This document shows, in pieces, positions 6,314 to 12,701 of a stretch of DNA of 13,761 nucleotides (within the stretch, counting starts at the first letter, position 1; the number at the start of each line of letters is the position of its first letter). A program made the position numbers and the translations under genes. The stretch spans positions 1-13,761 of the forward strand of contig URUF01000048.1 of assembly GCA_900550955.1 (NCBI GenBank), written 5' to 3'. The notes below the pieces were generated by a model. The model saw nothing but the letters and a program-made list of their open reading frames with translations, did not search any database and was not told the origin of the DNA. Origin of the DNA: an uncultured Eubacteriales bacterium. Its GTDB lineage: Bacteria > Bacillota > Clostridia > Christensenellales > Aristaeellaceae.

Positions 6314-7240
6314 TCAGCCCAGCTCCTGCCTTACCCGGCGCGCCACGCCTTCGCTATCCAGGCCAAAGTGCTTTTCCAGATATGCCTGATTGCCCACGAT
6401 GGAGCAGTAGGTATCGTTCAGGCCCAGGCGCACCACGCGGGGCCGGGGGCCGCGCAGGCCGCATACGGCCTCGCACACCGCGCCGCCAAAGCCGCCTACG
6501 ATGGTGTGCTCCTCCAGCGTGAACAAAACGGGGACCTTTTGGCACAGCGATTGCAGGTAGCCCTCGTCCAGCGGCTTTACCGTGGGGAAGCTGGCTACGC
6601 CAACGGAAAGGCCGTCCCGCGCCAGCAGCCCGGCCGCGTCGATGGCGCTTTTGAGGATGCCGCCCGCCGTGAGGATGTACGCGTCCGTGCCGGAAAACTG
6701 CTCCACAGCCTGCCCGCAGCGGTAGCCGCTTAGCGCGCCGTCCGCATGGCAATGCGGCTCGCCGCCGCGGCCGATGCGCAGGTAGGCAACGCCCGGCTCG
6801 CTTAGAAAGGGGCCCATCACGGCCTCGGTTTCAATGCCGTCGGCGGGGGCGTACACCTTCACGCCCGGCAGCATGCGAAGCGCGCTCATATCCTCGGTGG
6901 CGTGATGGGTCATGCCCAGGGCGCCGTACACAAAGCCCGCGCCCACGCACACGATTTTTACATTCAGCTCATGATAGGCGCAGCAGTTGCGAATTTGCTC
7001 CAGGCAACGCAGGGTGGGAAAGTTGCCGATGGAGTACACCACCACGGTTTTGCCCTCCAGCGCCAGGCCTGCGGCCATGCTCACCATGGCCTGCTCCGCA
7101 ATGCCCGCGTTGATAAAGCGATCCGGGAACTTTTTCATATAGGGGGCCAGCACGCCAAAGCCCAGGTCGCCGGTTACCAGCACCAGCTCGGGATGGGTTT
7201 GGGCATAGCTTTCCAGGCAGCGGGTAAAGGTATCTCTCAT
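6314..7240 (-). CDS. Transketolase, C-terminal subunit (pyrimidine-binding and C-terminal domains)
   Basis: This 308-residue protein matches the C-terminal half of transketolase. INAGIAEQ (43-50) holds the glutamate (E49) that activates thiamine diphosphate, GMTHHATEDMSALRMLPG is the conserved pyrimidine-domain segment, and TLEEHTIVGGFGGAV begins the C-terminal domain. It needs the N-terminal subunit encoded just upstream to form the active site between chains. Its ATG overlaps that gene's TGA by four bases (ATGA), indicating translational coupling. Split transketolases transfer two-carbon ketol units between sugar phosphates. The pair may serve the pentose phosphate pathway or a dedicated sugar. 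Its link with a sugar transferase gene favours the second idea, but that is inference. The gene ends just before the bidirectional terminator at 6257. Confidence 0.9.
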   Translation of the reverse strand: MRDTFTRCLESYAQTHPELVLVTGDLGFGVLAPYMKKFPDRFINAGIAEQAMVSMAAGLALEGKTVVVYSIGNFPTLRCLEQIRNCCAYHELNVKIVCVGAGFVYGALGMTHHATEDMSALRMLPGVKVYAPADGIETEAVMGPFLSEPGVAYLRIGRGGEPHCHADGALSGYRCGQAVEQFSGTDAYILTAGGILKSAIDAAGLLARDGLSVGVASFPTVKPLDEGYLQSLCQKVPVLFTLEEHTIVGGFGGAVCEAVCGLRGPRPRVVRLGLNDTYCSIVGNQAYLEKHFGLDSEGVARRVRQELG

Positions 7241-8064
7241 GGCCGGTGCGCCTCCAGTTCCTTAAGCGCCGCGTCGTACTCCTCGCCGCGGGCGGTGCGG
7301 TAGTGCCACAGCACCGTGTTTTCCATAAAGCTTACGCCCTTGCCCTTCACGGTATCGGCAATTACCACGATGGGCTTGCCGCCGCCCATGGCGGCGCGGG
7401 CCTCGCCATAGGCGCGGCGCAGGGCCGCGTGGTCATGCCCGTCCACACGGATTACATGCCAGCCAAAGCTGCGCCACTTTTCGTCCATGGGCTCCAGGGC
7501 GATGGTTTCCTCCACCGGGGCCAGGGACTGGATTTTATTAAAATCAATGGTTACGATAAAATTATCCAGCTTGTACTGGTGGGCGATGAGCGCGCTTTCC
7601 CACACCGCGCCCTCATCGCATTCGCCGTCGCCGATGATGCAGTATACGCGATGGGTTTCGCCCTTCATTTTGGCGGCCATGGCCATGCCCATGGCCATGG
7701 GCATACCCTGCCCAAGCGAGCCCGTGGAGGCCTCCACGCCCGGCACGCCCTTGTGGCTTACGTGGCCGCTTAGGCGGCTGCCGTTCTGGCAATGGGTTTT
7801 TAGTTCCTCAACGGGGAAGAAGCCGCTTTCCGCCAGGGCGGCGTAGATGCCCGCGCCCGCGTGCCCCTTGCTTAGCAGCAGGCGGTCGCGGCCGGGCATT
7901 TTGGGGTTTTGGGGGTCGTAATGGAGCACATCGGCATACAGAACCGCCACCAGGTCGGCCATGGAAAAGATGCTGCCGATATGCGACGTGCCGCCCAGGT
8001 TGGTCATTTCCAGCGCGTGCAGGCGAATTTTGTACGCCAGGTCCAGGCTTTTTTCGCAGTTCAT
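7237..8064 (-). CDS. Transketolase, N-terminal (thiamine diphosphate-binding) subunit
   Basis: This is a 275-residue protein. The start at 8064 (MNCEKSLDLAYK) has AAGGAGG six bases upstream; an open frame reaching 28 codons further lies inside the upstream gene and has no support. GTSHIGSIFSMADL (25-38) and SKGHAGAGIYAALAE hold the conserved histidines. GDGECDEGAVWESA (145-158) followed by NFIVTIDFNKIQ is the thiamine diphosphate/metal motif (GDG to D-x-N). Length and content fit the N-terminal transketolase subunit of bacteria and archaea with split enzymes. The C-terminal subunit follows with a 4-base overlap, and its own ATG overlaps the stop of the sugar transferase gene by four bases. 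All three genes are therefore likely one translationally coupled unit. Confidence 0.9.
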   Translation of the reverse strand: MNCEKSLDLAYKIRLHALEMTNLGGTSHIGSIFSMADLVAVLYADVLHYDPQNPKMPGRDRLLLSKGHAGAGIYAALAESGFFPVEELKTHCQNGSRLSGHVSHKGVPGVEASTGSLGQGMPMAMGMAMAAKMKGETHRVYCIIGDGECDEGAVWESALIAHQYKLDNFIVTIDFNKIQSLAPVEETIALEPMDEKWRSFGWHVIRVDGHDHAALRRAYGEARAAMGGGKPIVVIADTVKGKGVSFMENTVLWHYRTARGEEYDAALKELEAHRP

Positions 8065-8786
8065 TTGCTTCCTCCTTGTTGGGCCGCGCAGCCTTGCCCG
8101 GCCCTGCCCTTGAGGTTTTTTTGAAGCACGCACCAAAGCGTTTCCCAAAACACCCGTGCGTCCAATCCAAAGGACTGGCTGCGCGCGTATTCCACGCGCA
8201 TGCGGTTTTTTTCGCCCAAAATTTTGGCTTCGTAGGCGGCCTCGGGATCGTCATGGCCCACCAGCTCGTCCAGGCTGATCAGCTTGATGGAGCTGGGGTC
8301 GCTAATGCCGGGACGCACCCACAGGATGCATTGCTCCTGCGGCGTGTAGCGGGTGGTATAGCGCAAAAGCTCCGGCCTGGGGCCGATGAAGCTCATATCC
8401 CCTTTGAGGATATTGAACAGCTGGGGCAGCTCGTCCAGCTTGCTGCGCCGAAGCGCCCGGCCTACCGGGGTTACGCGGGGATCGTTAAGCGCGGTGGTGG
8501 AGGAATACCGGTCCGCCCCTACCACCATGGTGCGAAATTTGAGAATGTTGAACGCACGGTTGTGGTAGCCGCCGCGCGGCGCGGCATAAAACACCGGGCC
8601 CTTGCTGGTGCATTTGATTGCGGCGGCGATGGGCAGCATTACCACGGCGCAGGGCGCAAGCAGCGCAAGCGCCATAAAAAAATCCAAAAGGCGCTTGATT
8701 ACCTTGCTGTAAAACGGGTGGGCGAGCGGGCCGTCCCAGCGGGGCAGCTGGCTGCGGGCGGCCTTTAGCGTCAGGTCCTTTTCCAT
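8061..8786 (-). CDS. Monotopic phosphoglycosyl transferase (bacterial sugar transferase family)
   Basis: This is a 241-residue enzyme of the WcaJ/PglC-type family, which moves a phospho-sugar from a nucleotide sugar to undecaprenyl phosphate to start assembly of a surface glycan at the inner face of the membrane. A KRLLD start (31-35) and one hydrophobic re-entrant helix (about 36-57) precede the catalytic part. That part has KFRTM (83-87), SKLDELPQLFNILKGDMSFIGPRPEL (115-140, with the D118-E119 catalytic pair) and RPGIS (158-162). Only one membrane segment is present, as in short members; the long N-terminal domain of WcaJ is missing. ATG 8786 is chosen over an ATG at 8819 because GGAAGGGAG lies seven bases upstream. 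First gene of a three-gene operon with the transketolase subunits. The sugar it uses cannot be told from the sequence. Confidence 0.9.
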   Translation of the reverse strand: MEKDLTLKAARSQLPRWDGPLAHPFYSKVIKRLLDFFMALALLAPCAVVMLPIAAAIKCTSKGPVFYAAPRGGYHNRAFNILKFRTMVVGADRYSSTTALNDPRVTPVGRALRRSKLDELPQLFNILKGDMSFIGPRPELLRYTTRYTPQEQCILWVRPGISDPSSIKLISLDELVGHDDPEAAYEAKILGEKNRMRVEYARSQSFGLDARVFWETLWCVLQKNLKGRAGQGCAAQQGGSK

Positions 8787-8837
8787 GCCCGCGCTCCCTT
8801 CCAAATGCGTGCGGCGCAAGGCGCGCCGCCATGGCTT

Positions 8838-8867
8838 ATGGTATCACAAGTATGGGGCATAAGTCAA
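8838..8867 (-). promoter_or_regulatory. Probable promoter of the sugar transferase-transketolase operon
   Basis: On the minus strand TTGACT (8867-8862) is a near-consensus -35. A weaker -10, TACCAT with 18 bases spacing or GATACC with 16, follows. Transcription would begin about 45 bases before the ATG at 8786. The -35 is convincing, the -10 poor. Confidence 0.5.
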
Positions 8868-9230
8868 TTTTTCGGGGCATTTCTGTGGCGGGCAGAGGCG
8901 CGCGGCGGCAACCAGATACAAAGGGGCCGGCAAGCCGCCGCGGCTTGCCGGCGGGAAACGGCAAGGGGGAGGCCCTCCCAGGAGGCAAGCGGGAGCGCCG
9001 CAAGCCCGTTCGCTATGGGCGCAGCCGCTGTCGCGCGCAGGCAAACAGGCGCAGAACAAGGTACATGCGCATACGCCGCACGGCAAACCGCGCATACTGC
9101 GCTACGCCCGCGCCGGTGGGCGCTCCCCCTGTACAGAAAAGCCGGTCTGGATTTCAAAAACAAATAAAAAAGAAAGAAAAAATTTAAAATTCAATAAAAA
9201 ATCGAGAAAAGAGGCAGAACGAGAGGGAGA
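8868..9230. other. Gene-free region between the sugar transferase operon and hsp20
   Basis: No supported coding sequence. About 8868-9160 is GC-rich with several short inverted repeats (8927-8951; GGGAGGCCCTCCC near 8970; a hairpin around the GGTGGGC near 9118). About 9160-9230 switches abruptly to A-rich, nearly all-purine DNA directly upstream of the hsp20 operators. The tract could act as a curved or UP-like element. No known small RNA consensus (SRP, RNase P, 6S, tmRNA) was recognised. A plus-strand open frame of about 118 codons here reads as arginine-rich low-complexity protein with no proper ribosome site, and is taken as spurious. Confidence 0.6.
8927..8951. repeat. Perfect 11-bp inverted repeat in the intergenic region
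   Basis: CCGGCAAGCCG and CGGCTTGCCGG flank a 3-base CCG loop. There is no T-run on either side, so it is not a standard terminator. It may belong to a dispersed intergenic palindrome, or cap transcripts entering from the right. Confidence 0.6.
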
Positions 9231-9247
9231 TTAGACCTTCTTTGACC
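9231..9247. promoter_or_regulatory. CtsR-like operator 1 upstream of hsp20
   Basis: TTAGACC-TTC-TTTGACC reads on the minus strand as GGTCAAA-GAA-GGTCTAA. It matches the known CtsR heptad repeat (RGTCAAA-NAN-RGTCAAA) at 13 of 14 heptad positions with the right 3-base spacer. CtsR is the heat-shock repressor of Bacillota. The site lies about 20 bases above the -35. Confidence 0.65.
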
Positions 9248-9267
9248 TTTAAGGCACTCTTTGATAT

Positions 9268-9284
9268 ATTGACTATCTTTGATC
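9268..9284. promoter_or_regulatory. CtsR-like operator 2 overlapping the hsp20 -35
   Basis: ATTGACT-ATC-TTTGATC reads on the minus strand as GATCAAA-GAT-AGTCAAT, matching the CtsR consensus at 12 of 14 heptad positions with the right spacer. It covers the whole -35 hexamer (9269-9274), where a bound repressor would block RNA polymerase. It begins 37 bases after operator 1. Confidence 0.5.
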
Positions 9285-9297
9285 TTTAAAGTATACT
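9269..9297 (+). promoter_or_regulatory. SigA-type promoter of hsp20
   Basis: TTGACT (9269-9274), a 17-base spacer and TATACT (9292-9297) form a near-consensus housekeeping promoter below an A-rich tract. The transcript would have a leader of about 100 bases. TCAGGAG (9308-9314) and CTCCTGA (9341-9347) could pair in this leader. Confidence 0.85.
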
Positions 9298-9403
9298 AAA
9301 CACGTGCTCAGGAGAAAGAGCCGGGGCGGAAGCCACGGAACTCCTGACCGCCAAACCGTATTTCACACACCGCGGCCCTGCCGCATTTGAAGGAGGATGT
9401 CTT

Positions 9404-9865
9404 ATGTATACAATGGTTCCTTTCCGTCGCACGATGAACGCTGCTTTTGCCCCGCTGTTTAACGATTCCCTTCTGAACGAGTTCTTTGGCGAGCCCTCCA
9501 TGCCGGAAATGCGCGTGGATGTGCGCGAGCGCGAGGGCGCTTACCTGCTGGAGGCGGATATGCCCGGCTTGAAGAAGGAGGACATCAAGCTGAATGTGAA
9601 CAACGGCGTGCTCACCATCAGCGCCGACCTGCACAGCGAAAAGAAGAACGAGCAGCGCGAAGGCTATGTATGCAGCGAACGCCGCTGCGGCCATGTGGAG
9701 CGCAGCTTCAACCTGGAGGGCATTGACCTTTCCGGCGTGAAGGCCGATTACCAGAACGGCGTGCTGATGGTGCTGCTGCCCAAGCAGAAGGCAGAGGAAA
9801 AGAAGGACGGCTTTTCCATCGCCATCGGCGACGACCTGTCCCATTTGAACGAAAACAACAAGTAA
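9404..9865 (+). CDS. hsp20: Small heat-shock protein, Hsp20/alpha-crystallin family
   Basis: This is a 153-residue ATP-independent holdase that binds unfolding proteins in the cytoplasm as an oligomer. A short N-terminal arm (1-35, with FNDSLLNEFFGE) is followed by the alpha-crystallin domain (about 36-127). The domain contains DMPGLKKEDIKLNVNNGVLTI and the signature ADYQNGVLMVLLPK (114-127). An I-x-I anchor (IAI, 139-141) lies in the C-terminal tail, as expected for oligomer assembly. Two cysteines (C90, C95) in the domain loop are not typical. AAGGAGGA lies seven bases before the ATG. The gene stands alone, between a promoter with two CtsR-like operators and its own terminator, so heat or protein-stress control is likely. 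Confidence 0.95.
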   Translation: MYTMVPFRRTMNAAFAPLFNDSLLNEFFGEPSMPEMRVDVREREGAYLLEADMPGLKKEDIKLNVNNGVLTISADLHSEKKNEQREGYVCSERRCGHVERSFNLEGIDLSGVKADYQNGVLMVLLPKQKAEEKKDGFSIAIGDDLSHLNENNK

Positions 9866-9880
9866 GCCAACAATCCATAG

Positions 9881-9920
9881 GCCCTGCCTGGCGGCAAATA
9901 CCGCCGGGCAGGGCTTTTTT
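9881..9920 (+). terminator. Rho-independent terminator of hsp20
   Basis: GCCCTGCCTGGCGG (9881-9894) and CCGCCGGGCAGGGC (9901-9914) form a 14-bp stem with one T-G pair around CAAATA, followed by TTTTTT. On the minus strand no T-run follows, so it serves mainly hsp20. Confidence 0.95.
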
Positions 9921-9928
9921 GTGGTATA

Positions 9929-10873
9929 CTAGCCCTGCGGCAGGCCGTCAAACAGCGCTTGCGGCAGCCGGGCGTCCTGCGTGGGCACCTTGGCCCAGTC
10001 AAAGATTTCTATCAGCTCGCCTGGCGAGGCGGGGCGCGGCTCGGGCAAAAGCCCGGCGCTGAAGGCCAGCATGCCCACCAGCTGGCGCGAGGTAAAACGT
10101 TTGGACAGCGCGGTCAGGCTCAGGTCATGGTCGCGCTTGGCCAGGCGACGGCCCTGGTGATCCATAAGCAGGGGGATGTGCACATACTCCGGCACGGGAT
10201 AGCCCAGCGTGCGCAGCAGATATATCTGCCTGGGCGTGGCGGAGAGGATATCGCGGCCGCGCACCACCTGCGTAACCCCGCTGAGCGCGTCGTCCACCAC
10301 CACGGCCAGCTGGTAGCTGAACAGCCCGTCCGACCGGCGCAGGATGAAATCGCCGCAGTCGCGGGCCAGGTTTTCCGCCTGCGGGCCGTAGAGGCCGTCG
10401 GTAAAGCGCACATCCTCGTCGGGCACGCGCAGGCGCAGGGCCGCGCGGCGCGCGAGGGCCAGGCGCTCGGCCTCCTCCCGGGTTAGGCGCGCGCACGCGC
10501 CGCTATATACGTACTGCGTATCGCCCAGGTTGGGCGCGGCGGAGGCGTGCAGCTGCGCCCGCGTGCAAAAGCAGGGGTATACCAGGCCCTTTTGCGCAAG
10601 CAAGGCAAGGTGACGCTCGTAAATTTCGGTGCGGCGGCTTTGATAGAGGGGCTCCCCGTCCCAATCCAGGCCCAGCCAGCGCAGGTCCTCAATGGCCTGC
10701 CGCGCCAGGCGGGCCGGGCAGCGGGGCAGGTCGATATCCTCAATGCGCAGCAAAAACCGGCCGCCCGCCTTGCGCGCGGACAGGTAGGCCAGCAGCGCGC
10801 AAAACAGGTTGCCCAAATGCAGCCTGCCGCTGGGCGTGGGCGCGAAGCGGCCCACCACAGGCGCGTTCCCCAT
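9929..10873 (-). CDS. gluQ: Glutamyl-queuosine tRNA(Asp) synthetase (GluQRS)
   Basis: This is a 314-residue enzyme that activates glutamate and attaches it to queuosine at position 34 of tRNA-Asp. It is a class I synthetase catalytic core without an anticodon-binding domain. FAPTPSGRLHLGN (10-22) is the HIGH-like motif, LRIEDIDLPR (42-51) follows, and KRDHD (246-250) replaces KMSKS. C101-x-C103 with Y123-x3-C127 form the zinc site typical of GluQRS. Length far below about 480 residues rules out a normal glutamyl-tRNA synthetase. The start at 10873 is chosen because AAAGGGGG lies nine bases upstream; starts at 10894 and 10930 are weaker. It is divergent from pcp with about 56 bases between starts. 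No queuosine synthesis gene is visible nearby. Confidence 0.92.
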   Translation of the reverse strand: MGNAPVVGRFAPTPSGRLHLGNLFCALLAYLSARKAGGRFLLRIEDIDLPRCPARLARQAIEDLRWLGLDWDGEPLYQSRRTEIYERHLALLAQKGLVYPCFCTRAQLHASAAPNLGDTQYVYSGACARLTREEAERLALARRAALRLRVPDEDVRFTDGLYGPQAENLARDCGDFILRRSDGLFSYQLAVVVDDALSGVTQVVRGRDILSATPRQIYLLRTLGYPVPEYVHIPLLMDHQGRRLAKRDHDLSLTALSKRFTSRQLVGMLAFSAGLLPEPRPASPGELIEIFDWAKVPTQDARLPQALFDGLPQG

Positions 10874-10929
10874 TGGGCCGAACCCCCTTTCCATAGGCTT
10901 GATTGATGGCGGTACAGGAGGAAAACGCA

Positions 10930-11532
10930 TTGGATTACATGCAAAAGAAGTTGATTCTCACCGGCTTCGAGCCCTTTGGCGGCGAGGCCGTAAACCCCGC
11001 GTGGGAAGCGGTCAAGCGGCTGGAGGGCGAGATTGGCCCATACCGCGTGCACGCGATTGAAATCCCCACCGTGTTTGGCGCGGCGGCCCGCGCTGTGCTG
11101 GCTGCCGCAGAAGCGATTGACCCCGATGGCATCCTGTGCGTAGGGCAGGCGGGCGGGCGCGCCGCCGTTACGCCGGAGATGGCGGCGCTGAACCTGCGCT
11201 ATGCCTCCATCCCGGATAACGCGGGGCGGCAGCCGCAGGACGAGCCCGTTGTGCCCGGCGGCCCCGCAGCGTACTTTGCCACCGCGCCGGTACGCGCCAT
11301 GGCGCGGGCCATGGAGGCCGCCGGCGTACAAAGCGCCGTGTCCTATTCCGCAGGCACGTTTGTGTGCAACGACCTGCTGTATACGCTATTGCACCGCTAC
11401 GCGGGCACACGCGTGCGCGTGGGGTTCATCCACGTGCCCTATCTGCCCGAGCAGGCGGCCGGGAAGGGCGCGCCCAGCCTGCCGCTGGAAAGCATGGTCG
11501 CGGCGCTCAGGGCGGCGGTGCTGGCGCTGTAA
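10930..11532 (+). CDS. pcp: Pyroglutamyl-peptidase I (pyrrolidone-carboxylate peptidase)
   Basis: This is a 200-residue cysteine peptidase (family C15) that removes N-terminal pyroglutamate from peptides in the cytoplasm. LTGFEPFGGEAVNPAWEAVKRL near the start, GQAGGRAAVTPE (catalytic Glu at about 83), SAGTFVCN (catalytic Cys at about 146) and GFIHVPYLPEQA (catalytic His at about 168) are all present and correctly spaced. The start is TTG at 10930, because AGGAGG (10916-10921) lies eight bases before it. ATG 10939 would be 17 bases from that site, although family members often begin about there. ATG 10903 has no ribosome site. It is divergent from gluQ, with no clear promoter of its own visible. 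It is followed by a 179-base gap holding the murB promoter. Confidence 0.93.
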   Translation: MDYMQKKLILTGFEPFGGEAVNPAWEAVKRLEGEIGPYRVHAIEIPTVFGAAARAVLAAAEAIDPDGILCVGQAGGRAAVTPEMAALNLRYASIPDNAGRQPQDEPVVPGGPAAYFATAPVRAMARAMEAAGVQSAVSYSAGTFVCNDLLYTLLHRYAGTRVRVGFIHVPYLPEQAAGKGAPSLPLESMVAALRAAVLAL

Positions 11533-11641
11533 GCCGGGAAGCCATGTGCCATTATAGCATTGCGCGGGCCGCGCAGGCAAGACGGGGCCGCCGCGCCGCA
11601 TCAACCTGCGCGCGGCTGCATACAATAATCCGTGAAAGGCT

Positions 11642-11670
11642 TTGACATCGCCTGGCAAGTGCGATACAAT
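11642..11670 (+). promoter_or_regulatory. Strong SigA-type promoter of murB-rapZ
   Basis: A perfect TTGACA (11642-11647), a 17-base spacer and TACAAT (11665-11670) lie 41 bases above the murB ATG. The rest of the pcp-murB gap (11533-11641) holds a short GC palindrome (GCGCGGGCCGCGC) but no T-run terminator and no gene. Confidence 0.9.
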
Positions 11671-11711
11671 GAAGGCCGGCCCGGTATTGCGGGCGGAGGG
11701 AGGCACCGGGT

Positions 11712-12677
11712 ATGGACGCAGCCGCGCGGCAACGGCTTCTGGAGGCGCTTAGGCGCGATTTTTCCAAAAAGCAGCTCAGCGAGCTTGCGCCCATGAGCCG
11801 CTACACCACGCTGCGCCTGGGCGGCCCGGCGGACGTGCTGGCGGAGCCCGCCACGGTGGACCAGCTGCGCGCGGCGCTATTGGCCGCCAAGGAGCAGCAG
11901 GCGCCCGTTACCCTCATTGGCAACGGCAGCAACCTATTGGTGCGCGACGGCGGCATCCGCGGGCTGGTGATACGCCTGGCCGAGAACTTTAGCGAGGTAA
12001 GCGACCCCGTGCCCCTGCCGGACGGCCGCTTTGCCCTGACGGCGCAAAGCGGGGCCACGCTGCAAAAATTCAGCAACGCGGCGGCGGATCACGCGCTGTG
12101 CGGGCTGGAATTTGCCAACGGCATCCCCGGCGCGGTGGGCGGCGCGGCGTATATGAACGCCGGGGCCTATGGCGGCGAGATGAAGGACGTAATCACCCAT
12201 GTTACCGCCTGCACGCTGGACGGCCACACCCTTTCCTATACCAACGAGGACATGGCCTTCGGCTACCGGCAAAGCGCCATCAGCCGCGCGGCGCAGCCCA
12301 TCGCCATCACATCGGTCACGGCGACGCTTTCCAAGGGCGACGAGGAAACCATACGCGCCACCATGCGCGAGTTCAACGCCCGCCGTCGCGAAAAGCAGCC
12401 CCTTGCGCTGCCCAGCTGCGGCAGCACGTTTAAGCGCCCCGAGGGCCGCTTTGCGGGCACGATGATCGACCAGTGCGGCCTGAAAGGCCTGCGCGTGGGC
12501 GGGGCCAGCGTATCCACCCTGCACGCGGGCTTCCTTGTAAATGACGAAAACGGCACCGCCGCCGATTTTCTCGCCCTGATTGCCAAGGTGCAGCAGGTTG
12601 TATGGGAAAAGGAGGGCGTAAGGCTGGAGCCGGAGGTGCGCATTTTGGGCGAGGATGCGCCCGTAAGCGTTTTGTAA
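11712..12677 (+). CDS. murB: UDP-N-acetylenolpyruvoylglucosamine reductase (MurB)
   Basis: This is a 321-residue FAD enzyme that reduces UDP-GlcNAc-enolpyruvate to UDP-MurNAc with NADPH, the second committed step of peptidoglycan precursor synthesis in the cytoplasm. YTTLRLGGPADVL (31-43) and LIGNGSNLLVRDGGIRGLVI (68-87) bind FAD. GLEFANGIPGAVGGAAYMNAGAYGGEM (131-157) is the family signature. GYRQS (184-188), CGSTF with general-acid S238, and LEPEVRILG (catalytic Glu at about 308) complete the active site. The short form with Y-R-Q-S and lacking an extra loop fits the type II enzymes of Bacillota. GGAGGGAGG lies eight bases before the ATG. It is the first gene after the strong promoter at 11642, with rapZ 24 bases downstream, forming an operon. 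Confidence 0.97.
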   Translation: MDAAARQRLLEALRRDFSKKQLSELAPMSRYTTLRLGGPADVLAEPATVDQLRAALLAAKEQQAPVTLIGNGSNLLVRDGGIRGLVIRLAENFSEVSDPVPLPDGRFALTAQSGATLQKFSNAAADHALCGLEFANGIPGAVGGAAYMNAGAYGGEMKDVITHVTACTLDGHTLSYTNEDMAFGYRQSAISRAAQPIAITSVTATLSKGDEETIRATMREFNARRREKQPLALPSCGSTFKRPEGRFAGTMIDQCGLKGLRVGGASVSTLHAGFLVNDENGTAADFLALIAKVQQVVWEKEGVRLEPEVRILGEDAPVSVL

Positions 12678-12701
12678 GCACAGAAGAGGGGGGAAAGGCG
12701 C

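Noticed and set aside
6314..8064. 1-deoxy-D-xylulose-5-phosphate synthase
   Set aside because: That enzyme is a single chain of about 620 residues. Here two separate chains have the lengths and motifs of split transketolase.
8868..9160. Structured RNA such as SRP RNA, RNase P RNA, 6S or tmRNA
   Set aside because: None of the conserved core sequences of these RNAs is visible. The hairpins present are short and typical of GC-rich spacer.
8831..9187. Plus-strand open frame of about 118 codons in the intergenic region
   Set aside because: Arginine-rich low-complexity product crossing palindromes and the A-rich tract, with no ribosome site at the ATG and overlapping the divergent promoter.
9380..9403. 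ROSE-type RNA thermometer at the hsp20 ribosome site
   Set aside because: No U-rich anti-Shine-Dalgarno segment pairing with AAGGAGG was found immediately upstream. Operator-based control explains heat regulation better.
9929..10873. Truncated glutamyl-tRNA synthetase (GltX)
   Set aside because: The zinc ligands C-x-C and Y-x3-C, KRDHD in place of KMSKS, and a natural end after the catalytic core fit GluQRS rather than a broken GltX.
10483..11331. Long minus-strand open frame of about 280 codons across gluQ and pcp
   Set aside because: It lies antisense to pcp and in another frame of gluQ, both with intact catalytic motifs. Its translation is arginine- and cysteine-rich and matches no family.
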